Shown: positions 1-6,914 of the stretch, in pieces
Layout: each line of letters opens with the position of its first letter
How positions within the stretch are numbered: position 1 is the stretch's first letter
Source of the DNA: JASFTV01 sp050050615
GTDB lineage: Bacteria; Desulfobacterota; DSM-4660; Desulfatiglandales; HGW-15
DNA length: 12,195 nt
Direction of reading: 5' to 3'
Assembly: GCA_050050615.1 (NCBI GenBank)
Contig: JASFTV010000081.1
Span: forward strand, 1-12,195
The notes under the pieces: model-generated
Database searches by the model: none
Told to the model about the DNA's origin: nothing
Seen by the model: only the letters and a program-made list of their open reading frames with translations
Made by a program: the position numbers and the translations under genes

Positions 1-451
1 AAAGGGCCAAAATGCCGTCACCAGTCATTTCGTTGACAGTGCCCTCATAGTCGTGGACCTTGTGAATGAGGATCTCGTAGACCTGGTCCATTATGTCATA
101 GGCTTCTTCAGGACCAAGCCTCTCAGAGAGCTGACTATAACCCTCCATATCGCAAAACATGACCGTGACTTGCTTACGCTCACCCTCTATCTTGTCTCTT
201 TGAGCGAGAATTCTCTCAGTCAAGCCTTTTGGAAGATATTTCTGGATCTTTGCAATTTTCTCATCAAAGGAGGGTTCTCTGGGTAGTGGTTCGGAGGGGA
301 GGGCTAAACTGTGACCGCATTCACCACAGAATTTGTACTTAGGAGGATTTTTGATGCCGCAGCTGGGGCAGGTTTTTTCGAGTTTTGCCCCACATTCACC
401 ACAGAACTTCTGGGTGCCAGGATTTTCCGTCTGACATTCAGGGCACTGCAT
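1..451 (-). CDS. Class III adenylate/guanylate cyclase, N-terminal part (cut by window edge)
   Basis: This is the first 150 codons of a nucleotidyl cyclase; the C-terminus lies outside the window. Two zinc ribbons come first, each a CxxC...CxxC pair: Cys3/6 with Cys17/20, and Cys28/31 with Cys42/45. A linker follows, then the start of a class III cyclase catalytic domain from about residue 90 (GERKQVTVMFCDMEGYS). The two metal-binding aspartates are visible, Asp101 in FCDMEGYS and Asp145 in TGDGILAL. The position that is Lys in classical adenylate cyclases, four residues before Asp145, is Glu141. Proteins with this start usually continue into an AAA/NB-ARC-like ATPase and TPR repeats and exceed 1000 residues, but that part is not visible. 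The ATG is the only sensible start because the zinc ribbon begins at residue 3; a G-run lies just upstream as a weak ribosome site. Product (cAMP or cGMP) and input signal are unknown. Confidence 0.9.
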   Translation of the reverse strand, partial: MQCPECQTENPGTQKFCGECGAKLEKTCPSCGIKNPPKYKFCGECGHSLALPSEPLPREPSFDEKIAKIQKYLPKGLTERILAQRDKIEGERKQVTVMFCDMEGYSQLSERLGPEEAYDIMDQVYEILIHKVHDYEGTVNEMTGDGILAL

Positions 452-527
452 CTAACGCCCCCCGGAGAAGTAAAGGGAAAAGACTATTTGTGGAAAAGGG
501 GTAGAATTTGCTTTAATAAGGAGGGAA

Positions 528-554
528 ATTAATAAAAATTTTCCTATCTGTCAA
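528..554 (-). promoter_or_regulatory. Possible sigma-70 promoter for the cyclase gene
   Basis: On the minus strand a perfect -35 hexamer TTGACA (549-554) is followed by a very AT-rich stretch. The -10 is poor: ATTAAT at 15 bp spacing (528-533) or TAATTT at 17 bp. It would give a leader of roughly 70 nt before the cyclase ATG. Only the -35 is convincing. Confidence 0.28.
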
Positions 555-690
555 TTTAATGTTCACTACTAGATATTGTGGTGCTCGATTCGGTTTAAAA
601 AGTCCATATTTCTTGCCAAAGTGGTCACCCGTGGGAAATTTCTCCTCATTAAGCCTTATGGCGCAAAACCAACGAATTCTGAAAAAAGGA

Positions 691-1749
691 TTAACTAGAA
701 GGGCGCCGTCCCAAGGCTGCCTTAATACCGCCACAAGCTTGGACCCAGACCCCCAAACGCTCGAACCCTTCGTCCATGGTCACCTTCGGCTGGTAACCGA
801 GTTCCCTATGTATCCGGCCATCGTCAAGGGTCCAGGTCCGGCCGGTGTGGATCACGTACGGCCGTGAGAGCATTATCGGCGCTCTAAGGCCTATCCGCCG
901 CATCAGGTCGGCCACATAAGCGGCCAGATAGGCTGGTCGATAGGGGACATGTCGGCGCGTAACTGCAATTCCGGCTGCCTCACATAGGCGTGACAGAAAA
1001 TCATGTATGGTTGGTCTTAAGTCATCGGCCACATGGTATACCCGGCTGGGGGCATTGGGGGACACGGCCGCGGCCATCAGCCCGGAGCACACGTTCTCCA
1101 CGTGGCAGGTGGTGATCCGGTTCTGACCACTGCTTACAAAGGCGTATTTCCCATTGAGCATAGAAAGAGCAATGGCCTTGAGCACACTAGTGTCGCCCTC
1201 GCCCCAGATCCAGGGAGGACGAACAGCCACTGTTTCGATTCCGCGGTTGTTGGCGGCGATCATCTCGGACTCGGCTTGAGCCTTGGTCCTCGAGTAATGG
1301 TCCAGGAATCTCTTGGGAAACGGTTCCGCCTCGTCCTCATTGATACGATCGGCGTCTCTCAAGGTCACTGATTCGGAGGACACGTACACTACCCGGCGCA
1401 CTCCGCAACGCCTGGCCGCCGTCAGGACATTATGGGAACCCAAGACGTTGGCTGCCTCGATCACCGCCCTCGGTGCCACGTATGAAGCCAAGGCCGCCAC
1501 GTGGAATACAACCTCAACACCCCGCATGGCGTCCTCGAGTGACTCAAGATTGGTTAGCTCTGCCTGGACGATTTGCACTCCTGAGGTCTCCAGGGAATCG
1601 ACCGGTGCGCCCTTTGTTCGAACTGTGCCTCTGACTGGCACTCCTCGCTTTACGAGGTTCTTGCACAGATGGCCGCCCAAGAAGCCCGTGGCTCCAGTAA
1701 CTAGGGCCCTTTCCAAATCAGATGATGTGATGTCGCCTATGGTCACCAT
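691..1749 (-). CDS. Extended SDR, NAD-dependent epimerase/3-beta-HSD-like
   Basis: A 352-residue NAD(P)-dependent oxidoreductase of the extended short-chain dehydrogenase family. Visible features, counted from the chosen ATG: the Rossmann motif TGATGFLG at 18-25, HVAA at 83-86, NVLGSHN at 101-107, the catalytic Ser in VSSES around 124-125, and the Tyr152-x3-Lys156 pair in YSRTK. RPPWIWGEGD (178-187) and HVENV (216-220) are typical of the 3-beta-hydroxysteroid dehydrogenase/isomerase and dihydroflavonol-reductase-like branch. The reading frame could begin 18 codons earlier at an ATG ending at 1803. That extension (MGLCFVRSLHGH...) is not part of the family fold, and its ATG is preceded by a short hairpin. 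Neither ATG has a clear Shine-Dalgarno. It appears to be a single-gene transcript with its own promoter, and no terminator is obvious after the stop. Substrate unknown: steroid-like, sugar-nucleotide or hydroxyacyl compounds are all possible. Confidence 0.88.
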   Translation of the reverse strand: MVTIGDITSSDLERALVTGATGFLGGHLCKNLVKRGVPVRGTVRTKGAPVDSLETSGVQIVQAELTNLESLEDAMRGVEVVFHVAALASYVAPRAVIEAANVLGSHNVLTAARRCGVRRVVYVSSESVTLRDADRINEDEAEPFPKRFLDHYSRTKAQAESEMIAANNRGIETVAVRPPWIWGEGDTSVLKAIALSMLNGKYAFVSSGQNRITTCHVENVCSGLMAAAVSPNAPSRVYHVADDLRPTIHDFLSRLCEAAGIAVTRRHVPYRPAYLAAYVADLMRRIGLRAPIMLSRPYVIHTGRTWTLDDGRIHRELGYQPKVTMDEGFERLGVWVQACGGIKAALGRRPSS

Positions 1750-1805
1750 TATTATCAGGGGCCGAAGATGTCCGTGCAAACTCCTTACAAAACATAGACC
1801 CATGA

Positions 1806-1821
1806 GGGACAGGATAGTCCC
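1806..1821 (-). promoter_or_regulatory. Leader hairpin before the extended SDR
   Basis: GGGAC-aggata-GTCCC is a perfect 5-bp stem with a 6-nt loop, inside the predicted 5' leader. It sits 2 nt upstream of the alternative upstream ATG (1801-1803) and would hinder initiation there, which favours the inner ATG at 1749. Any regulatory role is speculative. Confidence 0.3.
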
Positions 1822-1895
1822 AGTTGGTAATGTATCCCCATGGCGAGCTCTTCGGAGAGTCTCAGAAGCTTGAGGAAAAATGATTGATTCAGTGA

Positions 1896-1924
1896 TTTAT
1901 AGCAAAAAGACTATCCGACGTCAA
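1896..1924 (-). promoter_or_regulatory. Sigma-70-type promoter of the extended SDR gene
   Basis: On the minus strand, TTGACG (1919-1924, 5/6 match to the -35 consensus), an exact 17-bp spacer, then TATAAA (1896-1901, 5/6 match to the -10 consensus). Predicted transcription start is near 1889, giving a leader of about 140 nt to the chosen ATG or about 86 nt to the upstream ATG. It is the best sigma-70-type match noticed in the window. Confidence 0.6.
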
Positions 1925-1941
1925 TCTGGATTGGTGAGGGG

Positions 1942-2305
1942 ATGTCTCAAGATATTGTGGATGGTCCTTGGGAGGTCAAAGTTCGGTATGCTTGCCACTG
2001 TCGTTGGTCGAACTCAATTCAATCTTATTGAAGATTACATTTGTTAGTCACTCTTTCGGTTTTTCAAACGAACGAATCCTAGCAGATACCTGAACCCCAC
2101 ACTAGGTCGCGTAACCGTTGTTCGATTCTAAATTGGCTCGCTGAGAGACATTGCAAAGAAAGAGAGTCTGACCAGGGCCAGGGTTACGCAGATTATCAAT
2201 TTACTGAATCTGCCAGCTGAGACGCGGGAGTTTCTGATTAGCTTAGACGATCCGAAGGAGATCAGGAAATATTCTGAGAGAAGGTTGCGGCGTAACAAGC
2301 CATGA
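1942..2305 (+). pseudogene. Decayed HTH-protein gene (recombinase-associated type)
   Basis: The 3' part (2132-2305) is an open frame without a start codon, preceded directly by a TAA. It encodes 57 residues including SLRDIAKKESLTRARVTQII, then LLNLPAETREFLISL and DDPKEIRKYSERRL. The run 'Ala...Leu-Thr-Arg-Ala-Arg-Val-Thr-Gln-Ile' is a helix-turn-helix as found in small proteins commonly encoded next to serine recombinases. Upstream in a different frame, an ATG at 1942 after a GGTGAGGGG stretch opens a 29-codon piece (GPWEVKVRYACHCRWSNSIQ, ending at TGA 2029-2031). It resembles the basic start of such proteins. The two pieces lie in different frames with stops between them, so at least one frameshift and stop mutations have inactivated the gene. 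The 3' HTH piece is clear; joining the 5' piece to it is inference. No recombinase gene is nearby. Confidence 0.62.
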
Positions 2306-2426
2306 ATTTCCTTTCTGGAATGATTTGACTACCAAACCTATACTGCAACTCGAACCTATTGTAGGATGTAATATCTGAACTGGCAAATAGAAGGCAGCCG
2401 AGAAACGGATTGATACAATTAGAATC

Positions 2427-3191
2427 CTAGGTGCCTACAACTATCCCTCCATCTACGCGCAATACAGCCCCTGAGATAAAGCTGGCTTCTTCAGATGCGA
2501 GAAATAAATAGGCATTCGCTATGTCAATGGGTTGCCCCAGACGGCCCAACGGGGTGCGTGCCTCCATGCCCCTAATAACCTTCTCGGGCATGGATGAGAT
2601 GATGTCCGTAACCGTGAACCCAGGCGCTACAACATTCACCCGAATGTTATACCGGCCCAACTCCCGAGCCCACACCTTTGTCATCCCAATCAAACCCGCC
2701 TTTGCGGCGATATAGTTGGTCTGGCCAATGTTGCCGTCCAATCCCACAATAGAACTGGCATTAAGAAGGACACCGCCTCCTTGCCGTATCATAGCCGGCA
2801 CGACAGCCTGGGTACAGTTGAAGACGCCTTTGAGGTTGACCGCCAACACGAGATCGAAATCTGCTTCCGGCATCTGCTTAACTAATTCTCCCTCCTTCAT
2901 CTTGACCAGTAAGCCGTCCCGAAGGATACCGGCGTTGTTGACCAAGATATCTACCCGTCCATGCATCGATAAAATATCATCCACCCATCCTTGGACCTCT
3001 TGCCTGTCGGTGACATCAATATGGTAGAATGCCGCTTTCTGACCAAGGTCCTGAACTGCTGCCTCCCCAGCCTCCCTTTTTACATCACATAGGGCCACAA
3101 AGGCTCCCTCTTCAACAAAACGTTCCGCTGTTGCTCTACCGATACCTGCGGCACCGCCGGTGATAAGGCTGACTTTGTCCTTTAAGCGCAT
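2427..3191 (-). CDS. FabG-like short-chain dehydrogenase/reductase
   Basis: A 254-residue classical SDR, the normal length for 3-oxoacyl-ACP/CoA reductases and 3-hydroxyacyl dehydrogenases; cytoplasmic and probably tetrameric. Motifs in order: cofactor loop TGGAAGIG (11-18), Asp36 at the end of beta-2 (suggests NAD over NADP), NNAG (85-88), Asn119 of VNLKG, catalytic Ser147 in NASSIVG, Tyr160 and Lys164 in YIAAK, PG after beta-6 (190-191), and the C-terminal SGAVLRVDGG. A short insertion after NNAGILRD (about residues 95-109) is slightly longer than in E. coli FabG. The start is fixed by a strong AGGAGG five bases upstream. It is convergent with nothing and lies downstream of livF on the same strand after a 327-bp gap, so it probably has its own promoter. 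Its place beside an acyl-CoA ligase and transporter fits beta-oxidation-type chemistry, but the substrate is unknown. Confidence 0.9.
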   Translation of the reverse strand: MRLKDKVSLITGGAAGIGRATAERFVEEGAFVALCDVKREAGEAAVQDLGQKAAFYHIDVTDRQEVQGWVDDILSMHGRVDILVNNAGILRDGLLVKMKEGELVKQMPEADFDLVLAVNLKGVFNCTQAVVPAMIRQGGGVLLNASSIVGLDGNIGQTNYIAAKAGLIGMTKVWARELGRYNIRVNVVAPGFTVTDIISSMPEKVIRGMEARTPLGRLGQPIDIANAYLFLASEEASFISGAVLRVDGGIVVGT

Positions 3192-3196
3192 AAGTT

Positions 3197-3202
3197 CCTC
3201 CT
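3197..3202 (-). promoter_or_regulatory. Shine-Dalgarno of the FabG-like gene
   Basis: AGGAGG on the minus strand, 5 nt before the ATG. It is a full consensus match and fixes the start codon. Confidence 0.85.
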
Positions 3203-3251
3203 ATCCAGTGCTTTTTTTGAGTTGCCAAGACAACCTTTTAGTAACGTACAG

Positions 3252-3320
3252 AAGTGTTGGCATGGCCTGCTTTGAAATGAAAATGAATCATCCCTGACGT
3301 TTCGTGCCATGCCAACACTT
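3252..3320. repeat. Perfect 15-bp inverted repeat with 39-nt spacer
   Basis: AAGTGTTGGCATGGC (3252-3266) and its exact reverse complement GCCATGCCAACACTT (3306-3320) flank 39 nt. The arm centres are 54 bp apart, close to five helical turns. The pair lies 61-129 bp upstream of the FabG-like start and 199 bp or more beyond the livF stop. No T-tract follows either arm, so a rho-independent terminator is unlikely. Paired operator sites, a long-loop RNA hairpin, or the ends of a small lost insertion are the options. Confidence 0.75.
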
Positions 3321-3518
3321 TTGAACGATACCAATCTTTTGCCATCATGTGCAAATATGAGGAATCGGCCCCGTGCAAAAAGCCGCCTTACCTTTCTGCA
3401 TATGGGTGTGATGGAATGTTCCAGGAGTTGGATGACTTGCCTTACTTGGAGTCTTGGCGGTTGGTCCTTTTTATTTTAGGGCTGAAACAGTCGTGACCAT
3501 GATGTTTGGCTTTTTTCC

Positions 3519-4223
3519 TCAGACTGCTAGGTACTTCTTTTTCACATCATCATTTTGTTCGAGATCCGAAATACTGCCCTCATACTTAATGGCGCCGTTG
3601 TCTACGATATAGGCCCTGTCCGCGTGTTTCAGGGCAAACTTTGAATTCTGCTCCGAGAGAAGCACCGTCAATTTCTCCCCTTTAATCGCCCTCACGAACC
3701 CCCCAAGCACCTGTACCACTATCGGCGCCAGTCCCTCGGAGGGTTCGTCGAGGAGAAGAAAATCCGGATCTCCCATCAGGGTCCTGGCGATGGTCAACAT
3801 TTGTTGCTCTCCCCCGCTCAAAGTCCCCCCGCGTCTGTGAGCCAAATTCTCTAGGATAGGGAATAGTCCATAGATTCGCTCAACGCTCCACTTGGCGGTC
3901 TTATTTCTGGTGGACTTCCGGCCCACATCCAGATTGGCATAGACTGTGAGGTCTGGAAAGATCCGCCGATCTTCAGGCACGAAGCCGATGCCCATGCGTG
4001 CGACCTTGTAAGGAGCCAGGCCGGTAATCTCCTCGCCCCGATATCTTATCGCTCCTGTCTTCGGTGGGTTCATCCCCATGATGCTGAGCATGGTCGTGGT
4101 CTTACCTGCGCCGTTTCTTCCCAGCAACACAACCACCTCTCCCTTATCTACATTGAGGGAGACATCAAAAAGCACATGGCTCAAGCCATAAAAGGTGTTA
4201 ATCCTTTCAACCTCCAATGCCAC
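3519..4223 (-). CDS. livF: Branched-chain-type ABC transporter ATPase LivF
   Basis: One of the two ATPase subunits that power import through LivHM at the inner membrane; 234 residues, the usual LivF length. Visible: Walker A GRNGAGKTT (35-43), Q-loop region FVPEDRRIF (81-89), signature LSGGEQQ (135-141), Walker B FLLLDEP (155-161), and the LivF-typical SEQN (190-193), where Gln stands at the H-loop position. PSEGLAP after Walker B is also LivF-like. The start is GTG, only 2 nt after the livG stop, with GAGG about 7 nt upstream inside the livG end, so translation is probably coupled. It is the last gene of the livHMGF cluster. Confidence 0.95.
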   Translation of the reverse strand: MALEVERINTFYGLSHVLFDVSLNVDKGEVVVLLGRNGAGKTTTMLSIMGMNPPKTGAIRYRGEEITGLAPYKVARMGIGFVPEDRRIFPDLTVYANLDVGRKSTRNKTAKWSVERIYGLFPILENLAHRRGGTLSGGEQQMLTIARTLMGDPDFLLLDEPSEGLAPIVVQVLGGFVRAIKGEKLTVLLSEQNSKFALKHADRAYIVDNGAIKYEGSISDLEQNDDVKKKYLAV

Positions 4224-4225
4224 GA

Positions 4226-4993
4226 CTAGACCTCTTCTCCTAAATACGCCTCAATCACCTTTTCATTTTTGGAGATATCCTCTGGACTGCCCTCAGCGAG
4301 CATCGTCCCGTAACAGAGCACTCTCACCTTTTGCGAAATCTTAAAAACCACGTCCATGTCATGTTCTATGAAGAGCATTGTAATGTTCAATTGTTCCCAT
4401 AGCTGCTGAATGAGCTCCACGGTCTGCCACCGTTCCTCAGGGCTCATCCCGGCAGTCGGCTCATCTAGAAGCAATAGTTTAGGCTCCAGGGCCAGAGCCA
4501 CCGCGATGTCCAGTCTCTTTTGGTTTCCGTGTGCCAGGGTCCCGCTCTGTTGGTGAGCCATCTCGGCAAGCCCCACACTTTCCAAGACCTGGTGGGCCCT
4601 TTCATGCACGGCCCTGAGCTTTCGTGTTGGGGTGACGATGTTGAGATTCCCTCTTTGATGGGTGATGACTGTGGCCACAATATTTTCCAAGACCGTCAGC
4701 CTAGGAAAGATATTGGTTATCTGGAAGGCCCGGGAGATGCCCAACCTCACGATATCAAAGGGCTGAAAACCCGAAATCTCTTTTCCTCGAAAAATAATCC
4801 CCCCCCTGTTGGGGAGATGGTAACCGGTTATCAGGTTGAAAAGAGTGGTCTTCCCTGCACCATTGGGTCCAATAATGGAACTCAGCTCACCCTCTGGAAT
4901 GGAAAAGCTGACGTTGCTAATCACAGTATTCCCGTTGAAAGATTTGGAAAGGCTCTCAATTTTCAGAATATCATCCGCCATTTTCTGTAGCAT
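4226..4993 (-). CDS. livG: Branched-chain-type ABC transporter ATPase LivG
   Basis: The partner ATPase of LivF; 255 residues, standard for LivG. Walker A GPNGAGKTT (42-50), Q-loop RAFQITNIF (88-96), signature region TLAHGNQKRLDIA (152-164), Walker B LLLLDEP (173-179) followed by TAGMSPEE, and H-loop His211 in FIEHDMD. The signature is LAHGN instead of LSGGQ. An LAHGDQ form is familiar in one LivG/UrtD-like branch, so this is a subfamily trait with Asn replacing the usual Asp. It starts 26 nt after the livM stop. The ATG at 4979-4981 (MADDILKIESLSK) is an equally reasonable start four codons inside; neither has a strong Shine-Dalgarno. Confidence 0.95.
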   Translation of the reverse strand: MLQKMADDILKIESLSKSFNGNTVISNVSFSIPEGELSSIIGPNGAGKTTLFNLITGYHLPNRGGIIFRGKEISGFQPFDIVRLGISRAFQITNIFPRLTVLENIVATVITHQRGNLNIVTPTRKLRAVHERAHQVLESVGLAEMAHQQSGTLAHGNQKRLDIAVALALEPKLLLLDEPTAGMSPEERWQTVELIQQLWEQLNITMLFIEHDMDVVFKISQKVRVLCYGTMLAEGSPEDISKNEKVIEAYLGEEV

Positions 4994-5019
4994 CCATTAT
5001 CTTCAGAGTCTGTCATGAT

Positions 5020-6000
5020 TCATGCCTTCTTGAATACTTTTTCATATAGCCCCACCAATCCCTCAGGAGCGAAAAGAACGACTCCGAGCAAAATGAAACC
5101 CAGGAAAAAGGCCCAGATCTCCACAAGACTCTGGTGCATCTGTTGAAGCAGGATGTGGAGAAAGATAAGAACCGAGGAACCGATGGCCGGCCCAACATAG
5201 GAATACATCCCGCCTACCAGGCACCCAAAGATGGCATCACCCGATTTACTCCAGTGCAAAAATTCCGTTTGGGCGAAACGGTTCAGTTCGGTGAAGAGCC
5301 CGCCCGCCAGGCCAGCAAAGAAACCGGCAATGATGAAATTAATGAGTTGGTAGCGTCTGACGTTTATGCCGATGAATTTCGCCCTTTCCATGTTCTCCCT
5401 GGTGATCCGTATGGATAGGCCAAAAGAGGAGTTTACGATCATTCTCATGACCAAGAAACAGGCGAGGAAGATGATGAGACAAAATATGTAATAATTGGCG
5501 GGCCCTAGATACTCCGGTTTGGGAATGCCGTGGATTCCGTCATCACCGCCGGTAAAGGTGTACCACTGGAAGGCGATCATGTAGAGAAGTTGGCCAAAGG
5601 CCAGGGTGAGAATGGCAAAGTAGAGCCCAATGAGACGCACACAGAACCAACCGATGATACTGGCGCCTACGGCGGCCGCGCATGGTGCGGCTAACAAGGC
5701 CAGACCAAGGGGGACCCCTGATTTTTTCATTAGCAGGGCTACAGTGTAGGCTCCGATACCGAAGAAGGCGGCGTGACCAAAACTGACCATTCCTCCAAAA
5801 CCGAGAACGAGATTGAGGCTTGTGGCATAGAGTGCCATGATGATCATTTCCGTTGTCACCCAGATCCAGAACTCGCCTGTCCTGCCCATCTGCTCCAAAA
5901 TAAAGGGAAGAGTAAAGAGAGCCAGTACAATGGCCGCCGGGAGTACCCAGCTCCGAGTTCTGAATCGCGGTTCGCCCATGGGTTTGTTCTCGTTCATCAT
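5020..6000 (-). CDS. livM: Branched-chain-type ABC transporter permease LivM
   Basis: An inner-membrane permease subunit of 326 residues, paired with LivH. It is strongly hydrophobic, with roughly eight to ten membrane segments starting near residue 18. Family hallmarks: GFGGMVSFGHAAFFGIGAY (67-85), the TGGDDGI loop (150-156), the cytoplasmic coupling loop RENMERAKFIGINVRRYQL (201-219) that contacts the ATPases, AGFFAGLAGGL (225-235) and the C-terminal FAPEGL (310-315). It begins 2 nt after the livH stop with tandem ATG codons (MM); the first is taken, and only a weak AAAGATAGG ribosome site is seen. Translation is likely coupled to livH. Confidence 0.95.
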   Translation of the reverse strand: MMNENKPMGEPRFRTRSWVLPAAIVLALFTLPFILEQMGRTGEFWIWVTTEMIIMALYATSLNLVLGFGGMVSFGHAAFFGIGAYTVALLMKKSGVPLGLALLAAPCAAAVGASIIGWFCVRLIGLYFAILTLAFGQLLYMIAFQWYTFTGGDDGIHGIPKPEYLGPANYYIFCLIIFLACFLVMRMIVNSSFGLSIRITRENMERAKFIGINVRRYQLINFIIAGFFAGLAGGLFTELNRFAQTEFLHWSKSGDAIFGCLVGGMYSYVGPAIGSSVLIFLHILLQQMHQSLVEIWAFFLGFILLGVVLFAPEGLVGLYEKVFKKA

Positions 6001-6002
6001 GC

Positions 6003-6887
6003 CTATCTTTCAGGTTTACCGAAAAGCCCCCACGGTCTTATGATCAAAATGAGAGCCATGGCAATATAGGGAAAAACGATCGCCAAACGGCTGAAAGGCA
6101 GCTGGATAAAGGCGATACCCACACCTATGATCAGGGATCCCAGCAGGGCTCCACCGATACTTCCCAGTCCTCCGATGACCACCACGGCAAAACATTCGAT
6201 GATCTTCTCCATGCCGATACCCAGGTCAATGTTAGCCAGGGCGGACATAAATACACCGCCGAGCCCGGCCAGCCAGCAACCCAGGAGAAAGGTTCCTGTC
6301 ATCACCCACGACACATTAACCCCTAAAGCCCCTAGCATTTCCGGATGTGAAACTCCGGCCCTTATGAGGTTCCCGGTTCGGGTCCGATAGAGCAAAAACC
6401 ATAAGCCCAGGGCGATGAGGGGGCCAACCACGAGGATGAAGACATTGTATGATGGCAAGAACAGTCCGAAGAAGCCTATAGATCCTGCCAGGAGATCAGG
6501 TCGCGCCACATTTCTGATGTCTCCTCCCCATATCAAACGACATGTGTCATCAAGGATGAGGAGCACGGCATAGGTGAGCAGTAGTTGCAACAAGTGTTCT
6601 TTGGCATAAATGCGCCGGAAAAGAGGAATCTCCAGAGCTAGGCCCAAAAGGGCTATGGCCGGAGGAATCAAGGCCATTAGTATAAGAAAAGAAACCATGT
6701 GGCTCATATTGAGGAGCGTGCTGAGAGAGAAGGCCAAAAAGGCGCCGATCATGTATAGAGAGCCGTGGGCGAAATTGATGACCCTCAGGACGCCAAATAC
6801 AAGAGAAAGCCCCGATGCCACAATAAAGAGGACCATCCCTTGGCTCAGGCCGTTGATGATCATGAAGAAAAAGAATTCTATGGTCAT
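6003..6887 (-). CDS. livH: Branched-chain-type ABC transporter permease LivH
   Basis: An inner-membrane permease of 294 residues from the chosen ATG, matching the usual LivH length. Hallmarks: VFGVLRVINFAHGSLYMIGA (30-49), the coupling loop around AGVSHPEMLGALGVNV (177-192), and VVVIGGLGSIGGALLG (235-250) before the last segments, ending in RPWGLFGKPER. A longer frame begins with TTG ending at 6950. Its 21 extra residues (MRTGKRTHISFFRHPHS...) are unlike the family, and the TTG falls inside the stem-loop that precedes the gene, so ATG 6885-6887 is preferred; GGGAAG lies a few bases upstream. It is the first of four tightly packed transport genes and is separated from the binding-protein gene by 87 nt. 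Confidence 0.94.
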   Translation of the reverse strand: MTIEFFFFMIINGLSQGMVLFIVASGLSLVFGVLRVINFAHGSLYMIGAFLAFSLSTLLNMSHMVSFLILMALIPPAIALLGLALEIPLFRRIYAKEHLLQLLLTYAVLLILDDTCRLIWGGDIRNVARPDLLAGSIGFFGLFLPSYNVFILVVGPLIALGLWFLLYRTRTGNLIRAGVSHPEMLGALGVNVSWVMTGTFLLGCWLAGLGGVFMSALANIDLGIGMEKIIECFAVVVIGGLGSIGGALLGSLIIGVGIAFIQLPFSRLAIVFPYIAMALILIIRPWGLFGKPER

Positions 6888-6914
6888 ACGGCTTCCCGCA
6901 GAGTGGGGGTGTCG

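Larger units (their letters stand above)
1750..2426. other. 677-bp intergenic zone between two SDR genes
   Basis: Apart from the minus-strand promoter and leader of the extended SDR and the plus-strand HTH pseudogene, nothing else is recognisable. The stretch 2306-2426, just downstream of the FabG-like gene's stop, shows no stem-loop with a T-tract, so no terminator can be assigned there. Confidence 0.6.
3192..3518. other. 327-bp gap between livF and the FabG-like gene
   Basis: Holds the Shine-Dalgarno and the 15-bp inverted repeat listed separately. No open frame with coding character, no convincing -35/-10 pair and no sigma-54 GG-N10-GC element was found on the minus strand. No clear terminator follows livF, so read-through into the FabG-like gene is possible. 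Confidence 0.6.

Noticed and set aside
559..867. Open frames of 73-102 codons on both strands around 513-867
   Set aside because: They overlap the 3' end of the extended SDR, have no recognisable motifs and no ribosome site. They look like chance or shadow frames.
1750..1803. 18-residue N-terminal extension of the extended SDR
   Set aside because: It lies before the Rossmann fold, has no ribosome site and follows a hairpin. It is kept only as an alternative start.
1812..1916. 8-bp inverted pair GGATAGTC/GACTATCC separated by about 90 bp
   Set aside because: Short and widely spaced, and one copy lies in the promoter spacer. Probably chance.
3306..3320. The 15-bp inverted repeat as a rho-independent terminator for livF or the FabG-like gene
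   Set aside because: The loop is 39 nt and neither strand has a T-tract after the stem.
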